Shown in pieces: positions 1 through 5,594 of a stretch of 5,594 bases of DNA. The notes below the pieces were generated by a model that worked only from the letters and a program-made list of their open reading frames with translations, searched no databases and was not told where the DNA came from. Position 1 is the first letter of the stretch. Every line of letters starts with the position of its first letter. A program made the translations under genes and the position numbers. Source of the DNA: an uncultured Micrococcales bacterium (GTDB taxonomy: Bacteria > Actinomycetota > Actinomycetes > Actinomycetales > Microbacteriaceae); the NCBI GenBank assembly GCA_903853515.1, contig CAINTU010000019.1:1-5594 (forward strand), in the 5' to 3' direction.

Positions 1-3000
1 CTGCCGGTTAGTGCTCTTCGCAGTGAGATTCTTGAGGCGATCAAGAGCAATCAGGTGGTTGTTATTGCTGGCGCGACGGGTTCGGGCAAAACCACGCAGA
101 TACCCAAAATGTGCCTCGAGTTGGGGCGCTCAAGCATCGCCCATACTCAACCAAGACGCATCGCGGCAAGAGCTGTGGCCGAACGCATCGCTGAAGAGCT
201 AAAGACCGAACTCGGTGACCTTGTCGGCTATCAGGTCAGGTTCACCGATAAGTCGAGCGCAAAAACAAAAATCAAAGTGATGACCGATGGCATCTTGCTC
301 AACGCCATGCAGCGAAATAAAAAACTCGAACAATACGACACCATCATCATCGACGAGGCTCACGAACGAAGCCTTAACATCGACTTCTTGCTCGGCTATC
401 TGAAACAAATCTTGCCAAAGCGTCCAGATCTAAAAATCATCATTACATCGGCAACCATCGACCCTGGCTCATTCAGCAAGTTTTTCAATGATGCGCCAAT
501 CATCGAAGCATCTGGGCGCACGTTCCCGATTGAGATTCGCTATCGCCCGATCAATCAAGACGAAGAAGAAAACCCAGACCCCGACGCCGTCACAACTGGT
601 CGCGATTACATCGACGGAATCATCGCCGCGCTCGAAGAGCTGGCAACCGAACCCCAAGGCGATGTTCTTGTTTTTCTGTCGGGCGAATCTGAAATCAAAG
701 ATGCCATAAATGCGATTCACGGCCGCATCACATCGGGTGTGCTGGGTAACGGCATCGAGGTGCTGCCACTCTATGGTCGGCTCTCGGCAGCTGAACAGCA
801 TAGAGTCTTCGAAACCAGCAAGCAGGCGGGGCTCAAAAGACGAATCGTCTTGGCAACCAACGTTGCCGAAACTTCGCTTACGATACCGAACATTAAATAT
901 GTAATCGACGCCGGCACAGCACGCATCTCGAGGTATTCGCCTGCTGCCAAAGTTCAACGACTGCCGATTGAGGCCATCTCGAAGGCCAGCGCCAACCAAA
1001 GAGCGGGTCGCGCCGGCCGAACCAGCCCCGGCATCGTAATCAGGCTCTATTCGCAAGACGACTATGAAGCCAAGGCTGATTACACCGACCCCGAGATTTT
1101 GCGCACCAACCTTGCGTCGGTAATTTTGCAGGCTGCACAGCTTGGCCTCGGCGACATTACTGAATTCCCCTTTTTGCAACCGCCTGATAGCCGACGAGTC
1201 AAAGACGGCATCGCGCTGCTAGAAGAACTCGGCTGCCTAAAAGACCCTAAAAGCAAAAATGTGGCGCTCACCGAAATCGGACGAAGCTTAGCCAGATTGC
1301 CGATTGAGCCGCGCTTTGGGCGCATGCTGATCGAATCTAAAAACCACAATCTTGTGCGCGAGGTGCTAATCATTGTGGCAGGGCTAACCATTCAAGATCC
1401 GCGTGAACGGCCAGTGCTAAAACGTGCAGTCGCCGATGCAGCCCACGCAAGGTTCGCCGACCCTACGAGTGATTTTTTGACTCTGCTGAACCTCTATAAC
1501 TACATCGAAAAAAATCAGAAGACACTCTCGTCATCTGCGTTCAGAAGGCTGTGCAAAGCCGAATACCTGAACTATCTCAGAATTCGAGAATGGCAAGACC
1601 TCATCAAGCAAGTCACAATAATTGCCAAACCCCTTGGATTAGTCGTGGGTCAACCAAAAGTCGATCCAGACGGCATTCACAAAAGTTTGCTCGCAGGGCT
1701 GCTGTCTCAAATTGGCCTCAGGCAGCTAAATGATAAGAAGCCCACAGACTCTGCAAAAAAATCTGATAAACCAGCTAAGGCCAACAACGAATACCTAGGT
1801 TCGAGCGGCAAAAAGTTCGTCATTTTTCCGGGCTCAACACTTGCTAAGAAGCCGCCGCTGGCAGTCATGAGCGCCGAGCTGGTCGAGACCAGCAGGCTGT
1901 TCGCGCGCATGAATGCCGCAATAAATCCAGAGTGGGCCGAGTCGCTGGCCGGCGAGCTTTGCAAGCGCAGTTTCAATGAGCCGCATTGGCAGAAATCCCA
2001 GGGATCGGTTGTGGCGTATGAAAAAGTGACGCTGTTTGGTGTTGCAATCGTTGCCGCCAGAAGAATGCAATATTCGCGCATAGACATGGCGCTGTGTCGA
2101 GAACTATTCATTAGGCATGCACTGGTGCAAGGCGAGTGGGATTCAAAGCAGGCCTTCGACAGAGACAACCGACACTTGCTTAAACGGCTCGAGGTTTTAG
2201 CAGAGTCTGCAAAGAAGCCTCAATACGTTCCCGATGAAGACGATGTTTATCGTTTCTATGACGCGAGAATTCCGAGCGATATAGTTTCGACCAGAAGCTT
2301 TGAAGGCTGGCACAAAAAGGCCCAACGTGTCACACCAAATTTTCTTGTTATGACTCGAGAAGACTTGATGCACGTCGAGGCAAATCATCGACGTGAGGTT
2401 TCAAATAAATTCACAGTTGGCGACAAAGTTTTCAAACTCGAATATAAAAGCCAACCTGGTGAAGTCGAAGATGGTCTCACCGTCGAAATTGGGGTTGCCG
2501 AGCTTGAGGCCATTAGTCGAGATGCTTTCGATTGGCTTGCGCCTGAACTAAGAGAAGACCTGATTGCCGAGCTGATCAGAACCCTGCCTAAAAGCATTAG
2601 GCGCAACGTTGTGCCAGCGCTCGATTGGGCCAAAAAAGCAATAGCCACCTTGCCCCCGAATCCCACAGAGCCCCTAGTCGAGACCGTTGCCAAAACCTTG
2701 CGCACGCTTAGCCAAACACACATGACCGCAGCAGATTTTAGATTTAGCGAACTGCCGACAAACTTGCGCATGACCTACAAAGTGGTCTCGGCTAAAAAGC
2801 AGGTGCTTGGCACGGGGCTTGATCTTGATGAAATCAAACAAAAATTGGTGCCAGCATTTGTGAAACCAAGGTCAGGTCAACCCAAAGTGCTTGCCCAAAA
2901 CCTTGATTCGATAAAAGCGAAGAACGCCTTCGTATCAACGACACTGCCTCACCTAGCCCTGCCGGTCAGCCAAATCACCGATGAGTTCACAAAAGAACAA

Positions 3001-3606
3001 AAACTTGCTTTGGTTGCGGTCGGCTATCGAAACATCGCAGACTTTGTTGAAGACGTGGCTCTAGCCCTGGTCGACGAACACACCCAAGATTTAGACCCAA
3101 CAAAACTGGAATCCCTAAAAGTTGCCGAGCTCGTCAACAATCGCCTAACCGGTGAATGTCGCATTGCCATAGATCTGATTGCACAAATTGCCGAACTCGC
3201 AAAAGATGCGGGTAAGGCGATTTCGGGCATCCAAGAGATATCTTTGCTATTTGTTCTAGCCAATCAGAAGAAGCACATCGCGCAATTGTTGCCAAACAAA
3301 ATCGTTAGCAGCACGGGGCTCACAGAGCTGGCGCGAGTGCCGATATATCTGCAGTCAAACAAAATGCGTACTGCAAAGTTGTTAGAAGACTTTGAGCGCG
3401 ACAGGCGACTCGAAATCGAACTAAACGAAGCGATCTTGTTATTCGAGAATGCTGGCGGCACGATCCCCGTCAAAGAGGGCATGCCACAAAACATTTTCAA
3501 AGCCAGGTGGGCTATCGAAGAGTTTCGAGTGAACCTCTTTGCCCAAACGTTAGGCGCAGCCGGGCCGGTGTCGCTAGAGCGCATCAAGAAGATCATCAAC
3601 GGCTAG
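1..3606 (+). CDS. hrpA: ATP-dependent RNA helicase HrpA, DEAH-box (5' partial)
   Basis: Superfamily 2 DEAH/RHA-type RNA helicase that unwinds RNA using ATP. In E. coli, HrpA acts in the cytoplasm on RNA processing and stalled ribosomes; the role here is inferred by homology. The frame is open from base 1 (LPVSALRSEIL...), so the start is upstream. A GTG at 55 lies inside the conserved region before Walker A and is not the start. Numbering from window residue 1: Walker A GATGSGKT 24-31, motif Ia TQPRR from 49, DEAH 118-121, SAT 150-152, motif IV VFLSG near 225, motif V TNVAETSLTI 286-295, motif VI QRAGRAGR 333-340. An HA2-like helical domain follows (about 395-500), then the OB-fold (about 560-645) and a long DUF3418 region from about 655 to the end. 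Of 1201 residues present, all helicase motifs are intact; E. coli HrpA is about 1300. Two departures are a Lys-rich insertion (576-596) and a shortened segment (about 950-1000). It ends with TAG. Confidence 0.96.
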   Translation: MPVSALRSEILEAIKSNQVVVIAGATGSGKTTQIPKMCLELGRSSIAHTQPRRIAARAVAERIAEELKTELGDLVGYQVRFTDKSSAKTKIKVMTDGILLNAMQRNKKLEQYDTIIIDEAHERSLNIDFLLGYLKQILPKRPDLKIIITSATIDPGSFSKFFNDAPIIEASGRTFPIEIRYRPINQDEEENPDPDAVTTGRDYIDGIIAALEELATEPQGDVLVFLSGESEIKDAINAIHGRITSGVLGNGIEVLPLYGRLSAAEQHRVFETSKQAGLKRRIVLATNVAETSLTIPNIKYVIDAGTARISRYSPAAKVQRLPIEAISKASANQRAGRAGRTSPGIVIRLYSQDDYEAKADYTDPEILRTNLASVILQAAQLGLGDITEFPFLQPPDSRRVKDGIALLEELGCLKDPKSKNVALTEIGRSLARLPIEPRFGRMLIESKNHNLVREVLIIVAGLTIQDPRERPVLKRAVADAAHARFADPTSDFLTLLNLYNYIEKNQKTLSSSAFRRLCKAEYLNYLRIREWQDLIKQVTIIAKPLGLVVGQPKVDPDGIHKSLLAGLLSQIGLRQLNDKKPTDSAKKSDKPAKANNEYLGSSGKKFVIFPGSTLAKKPPLAVMSAELVETSRLFARMNAAINPEWAESLAGELCKRSFNEPHWQKSQGSVVAYEKVTLFGVAIVAARRMQYSRIDMALCRELFIRHALVQGEWDSKQAFDRDNRHLLKRLEVLAESAKKPQYVPDEDDVYRFYDARIPSDIVSTRSFEGWHKKAQRVTPNFLVMTREDLMHVEANHRREVSNKFTVGDKVFKLEYKSQPGEVEDGLTVEIGVAELEAISRDAFDWLAPELREDLIAELIRTLPKSIRRNVVPALDWAKKAIATLPPNPTEPLVETVAKTLRTLSQTHMTAADFRFSELPTNLRMTYKVVSAKKQVLGTGLDLDEIKQKLVPAFVKPRSGQPKVLAQNLDSIKAKNAFVSTTLPHLALPVSQITDEFTKEQKLALVAVGYRNIADFVEDVALALVDEHTQDLDPTKLESLKVAELVNNRLTGECRIAIDLIAQIAELAKDAGKAISGIQEISLLFVLANQKKHIAQLLPNKIVSSTGLTELARVPIYLQSNKMRTAKLLEDFERDRRLEIELNEAILLFENAGGTIPVKEGMPQNIFKARWAIEEFRVNLFAQTLGAAGPVSLERIKKIING

Positions 3607-3625
3607 ACACGCCGGCGGCCAAAAC

Positions 3626-3656
3626 TTGCTATTTGCATACTAAGTATGCATATATA
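3626..3656 (+). promoter_or_regulatory. Possible promoter for the padR-ABC operon
   Basis: A candidate -35 TTGCTA (3626-3631) and a candidate -10 TATATA (3651-3656) are separated by 19 bp, longer than the usual 17. The -10 ends only 4 nt before the padR ATG at 3661. Transcription would therefore begin at or within a few bases of the start codon and give a leaderless or nearly leaderless mRNA, which is common in Actinobacteria. The palindrome at 3630-3654 occupies the spacer and part of the -10, a typical placement for repression. Prediction is by eye and weak; other AT-rich hexamers here could serve as the -10. Confidence 0.4.
3630..3654. promoter_or_regulatory. Palindromic operator, probable PadR binding site
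   Basis: The core TGCATACTAAGTATGCA (3634-3650) is a perfect inverted repeat with 8-bp arms around a central A at 3642. It extends to 3630-3654 with a single mismatched pair (T3633/T3651), so 11 of 12 pairs match. PadR-family dimers bind such palindromes in their own promoters, and this one sits 6 bp upstream of a padR start. It could fold as an RNA hairpin with a TAA loop, but no T-tract follows, so an operator fits better than a terminator. Binding is inferred. Confidence 0.7.
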
Positions 3657-3660
3657 GAGC

Positions 3661-4263
3661 ATGAGCTTAAAACACAGCATCCTTGCGGTTCTCACCCTAG
3701 GCGATTGCCACGGATACCAGATTCGCCAAGAAATTGAATCGCGCACTGGCCAGACTTACGACATCAACATCGGCCAAATTTATTCGACACTCGAACGGCT
3801 GCAGCGCGACGGCTACGTAACGGCAAATAAGCAAAACAGTGAGGGTCAGATTACCTATTCGATCACGGTCTCGGGAAAATCTGAAGCGAACGACTGGTTG
3901 AATGCACCGGTATTGCAATCAACGCCAGTAAAAAACGAACTTGCAATCAAGTTGGCCTTAGCAGTGACAATCCCTGGGGTGAACACTGAACGTATATTGC
4001 AGTTGCAACGCATCTCTGCTCTGCAGAATTTGCAGACATTGACCACAGCCAAAATGGCAACCAACCCTTTAGATTCCACCGACCTGGCTTGGCAACTCAT
4101 TCTCGACTCGCAAATTTTTAGTCTCGAATCAGAACTGCGTTGGCTCGACCACGTCGAAGGTGTGCTTACTGCAAGCGCTGCCAGAGGTCTAAATCCGCAG
4201 AACGCTTTGAGTGCCAATCTTGCCCGTCGTGGCCGCCCAATCAAAAACGAAAGAAGCAACTAA
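3661..4263 (+). CDS. PadR-family transcriptional regulator
   Basis: Ligand-responsive winged-helix DNA-binding repressor, 200 residues. The N-terminal part has the PadR pattern: LAVLTLGDCHGYQIRQEIE at 8-26, the recognition-helix region INIGQIYSTLERLQRDGYV at 35-53, and a wing near 54-70 (ending in YSITVSGK). The rest resembles the alpha-helical C-terminal dimerisation domain of PadR subfamily 1/Vir-type members (ELAIKLALA and a later Trp-containing helix). The tail carries RRGRPIK (189-195), similar to an AT-hook core. The ATG at 3661 is chosen because the homology begins within a few residues of it. No convincing Shine-Dalgarno precedes it, which suggests leaderless translation. Its TAA shares one base with the ATG of the ABC ATPase, so the two are cotranscribed. 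The adjacent palindrome suggests autoregulation of the whole operon. The inducer is unknown; by family and context it is probably a transported or membrane-active compound. Confidence 0.93.
   Translation: MSLKHSILAVLTLGDCHGYQIRQEIESRTGQTYDINIGQIYSTLERLQRDGYVTANKQNSEGQITYSITVSGKSEANDWLNAPVLQSTPVKNELAIKLALAVTIPGVNTERILQLQRISALQNLQTLTTAKMATNPLDSTDLAWQLILDSQIFSLESELRWLDHVEGVLTASAARGLNPQNALSANLARRGRPIKNERSN
4249..4256 (+). promoter_or_regulatory. Ribosome binding site for the ABC ATPase gene
   Basis: The purine run GAAAGAAG inside the end of padR lies 6 nt before the ATG at 4263. It is a partial match to the Shine-Dalgarno consensus and supports 4263 as the start rather than an ATG at 4140 in the same frame, which would lie deep within padR and add residues unlike any ABC ATPase. 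Confidence 0.55.
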
Positions 4264-4982
4264 TGAGTGCAGCGCTGATAGAACTTAGCAACATTCAAAA
4301 AACCTACGGCTCAGGCGAGGCACAGGTGACTGCCCTCAATGGTGTGAGCATTGAGGTTGCAGCAGGTGAACTCGTTGCGATCATGGGTTCATCTGGTTCT
4401 GGCAAGTCGACTCTGCTAGCTATCGCCGGTGGACTCGAGAAACCCGATTCGGGCACGGTGCGAGTGAACCAGCGCGAACTATTTTCGATTGCCGAAAAAG
4501 AGATGGCTCGACTTCGAAGACAAACCATCGGCTATGTATTTCAAGACTTCAATCTGATTCCTTCATTAACGGTGATTGAAAACGTTGCCCTGCCACTTGA
4601 ACTCGACGGCGTCGCCAAGTCGCAGGCACGCCGATCAGCGTTAGAAGCTCTAGAGCTCATGGGAATAGCCCTAGTTGGCAAGCGTTTCGCAGACGAAATC
4701 TCTGGTGGTCAACGCCAACGCGTTGCCATTGCCAGAAGCATTGTTGGTTCGCGCAAGGTGATTCTTGCCGATGAGCCAACAGGGGCCCTCGATTCACGCA
4801 CCGGTGAGAGCGTAATCCGTGCACTTAAAGAACGTATTGATGCTGGAGCTGCCGGAATTTTGGTGACCCACGATGCTAAAAACGCTGCATGGGCTGACCG
4901 AATTTTGCTGATCAAAGATGGCGTGATTGTTGACGAGGCCCGCACAAAGCGCGACCTAAACGAACTGGTCAAAAATGTTTAG
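4263..4982 (+). CDS. ABC transporter ATP-binding protein, MacB/LolD type
   Basis: Nucleotide-binding subunit of 239 residues that powers the permease encoded next to it; it acts on the cytoplasmic face of the membrane. Motifs are complete: A-loop Tyr15, Walker A GSSGSGKST 42-50, Q-loop Gln94 (VFQDFNLIPSLTVIENV), signature ISGGQ 146-150 (Ile in place of the usual Leu), Walker B VILADE 166-171 with catalytic Glu171, D-loop ALD 175-177 and H-loop His203. The 'FNLIPSLTVIENVALPL' stretch and the 'ADEPTGALDS' stretch are typical of the MacB/LolD/FtsE group, which pairs with FtsX-like permeases. Such systems export peptides, antibiotics or lipoproteins, or transmit force across the membrane; the substrate is not deducible here. 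The start is fixed by the 1-nt overlap with padR (TAATG) and the upstream purine run. The end overlaps the permease gene by 8 nt, indicating translational coupling. Confidence 0.95.
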   Translation: MSAALIELSNIQKTYGSGEAQVTALNGVSIEVAAGELVAIMGSSGSGKSTLLAIAGGLEKPDSGTVRVNQRELFSIAEKEMARLRRQTIGYVFQDFNLIPSLTVIENVALPLELDGVAKSQARRSALEALELMGIALVGKRFADEISGGQRQRVAIARSIVGSRKVILADEPTGALDSRTGESVIRALKERIDAGAAGILVTHDAKNAAWADRILLIKDGVIVDEARTKRDLNELVKNV

Positions 4983-5594
4983 CCATTTTCGCTCCAGACT
5001 AAACAGTCGGCTTATTGGTCTGCGCATGGCGCGTCGCGATGTGCTACGCAACAAGTTTCAATCTGTACTGGTGATTTTGGCAATCGCCATGCCGATCACT
5101 TTGGCTGCGTTTGCATTCACGCACCGCGAAAGCACACACGCAACCAGCGCTGAAACGGCTGAGTATTCGCTAGGCACGGCACAGGCTAAAGTCGAGGCTT
5201 TTGCGCCACCCAGCAAACGGAACGTTCAATACCCAGATCACTTTGGATTGGTCTATTTAAACAAGGATGGCTCAAGTTTTGTGCTGGATGGCACCTCACC
5301 CAAGCACGTGGATCCGCGCAAACTTTTGCCAGGTTATAGCTGGCTGAGCGAGCGACAGACGACGCAATTAGTCAAAACAAAATTCGGCAACACGCACTTG
5401 TCGGTTATCGAAGTGGATGCTGCTAACAAAAAGCTTGCTGGTCGCTATTTTGGTTTCGCAGGTGAAGCGCCATCTGACTTCACCACCGTTTTGGTGAATC
5501 GGGCAGCTCTCACCAGACTGCACGCTCAAGTGGGCTCGACCATAAATTTCAGCGCGCTTGGTCGCGCCGCAAAAATCCTTGGCACTATTGAAGA
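4975..5594 (+). CDS. FtsX/MacB-like ABC transporter permease (3' partial)
   Basis: Membrane subunit for the preceding ATPase; 206 complete codons are visible and the frame is still open at the window edge. The N terminus is basic (RSRLNSRLIGLRMARRDVLRNK in outline, residues 7-27), followed by one hydrophobic segment at about 29-48 (FQSVLVILAIAMPITLAAFA), which is probably the first transmembrane helix. The remaining 155 or so residues are hydrophilic and look like the start of an extracytoplasmic domain. The late stretch around 172-205 (VLVNRAALTRL, then VGSTINF, then ILGTI) matches the pattern of actinobacterial FtsX-like permeases, in which later helices follow the ectodomain. The ATG at 4975 overlaps the ATPase stop (ATGTTTAG) and fits coupled translation. 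An ATG at 5026 (Met18) is an alternative; neither has a strong Shine-Dalgarno. Assignment rests on topology, context and the weak ectodomain pattern. Confidence 0.85.
   Translation, partial: MFSHFRSRLNSRLIGLRMARRDVLRNKFQSVLVILAIAMPITLAAFAFTHRESTHATSAETAEYSLGTAQAKVEAFAPPSKRNVQYPDHFGLVYLNKDGSSFVLDGTSPKHVDPRKLLPGYSWLSERQTTQLVKTKFGNTHLSVIEVDAANKKLAGRYFGFAGEAPSDFTTVLVNRAALTRLHAQVGSTINFSALGRAAKILGTIE

Noticed and set aside
55..57. GTG as the hrpA start
   Set aside because: The frame is open upstream, and the preceding 18 residues (LPVSALRSEIL...) match the conserved helix before Walker A in HrpA, so the gene begins outside the window.
469..1179. Long antisense open frame (236 codons) opposite hrpA
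   Set aside because: It lies wholly opposite the conserved helicase core with motifs III-VI. Its translation shows no recognisable domain and is explained by codon bias on the coding strand.
3608..3620. GC-rich GCCGGCGGCC after the hrpA stop as a terminator stem
   Set aside because: The inverted repeat is only GCCGGC with no loop, and no T-tract follows.
4140..4262. Extended N terminus for the ABC ATPase from an ATG at 4140
   Set aside because: It would overlap padR by over 120 bases and add a Cys/Arg-rich segment unlike any ABC ATPase; the start at 4263 has a purine run and gives the normal family length.
4698..4712. ISGGQ instead of LSGGQ in the ABC signature as a defect
   Set aside because: Ile for Leu is a conservative change, and all other catalytic motifs are intact, so there is no reason to expect an inactive protein.
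1..5594. Mobile elements, CRISPR arrays, tRNA or rRNA genes
   Set aside because: I saw no transposase, integrase, spaced direct repeats, terminal inverted repeats or RNA-gene signatures on either strand; the window is nearly all occupied by four plus-strand genes.

Overview
The window looks like a piece of chromosome from an actinobacterium of moderate G+C (about half by eye). The evidence is the full HrpA/DUF3418 architecture, short intergenic gaps, and a PadR–ABC–FtsX-type cassette of the kind common in Actinobacteria. A freshwater Microbacteriaceae-like lineage (Rhodoluna/Aquiluna type) would fit, but that placement is inference. All genes lie on the plus strand and the region is almost entirely coding.

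Layout: positions 1–3606 hold most of an HrpA-type DEAH-box RNA helicase gene whose start lies upstream of the window. A 54-bp gap (3607–3660) is the only intergenic space. It carries a near-perfect 25-bp palindrome and a possible promoter. Next comes a compact operon: a PadR-family regulator (3661–4263), an ABC transporter ATPase of the MacB/LolD type (4263–4982, overlapping the regulator by 1 nt) and an FtsX/MacB-like permease (4975 to the window edge, overlapping the ATPase by 8 nt, cut at its 3' end).

How they fit together: HrpA is a housekeeping RNA helicase with no evident functional link to what follows. The three downstream genes read as one self-regulated transport unit. The PadR protein probably binds the palindrome just upstream of its own start and represses the operon until a ligand releases it. 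The ATPase and permease would form an exporter or a mechanotransmission-type complex for a hydrophobic or peptide compound. The substrate cannot be read from the sequence.

No clearly undescribed system is visible. The points most worth a second look are the palindrome overlapping the putative promoter, the apparently leaderless padR start, an AT-hook-like tail on the PadR protein, and an apparent in-frame shortening of about 50 residues in the HrpA DUF3418 region compared with the E. coli protein as recalled.
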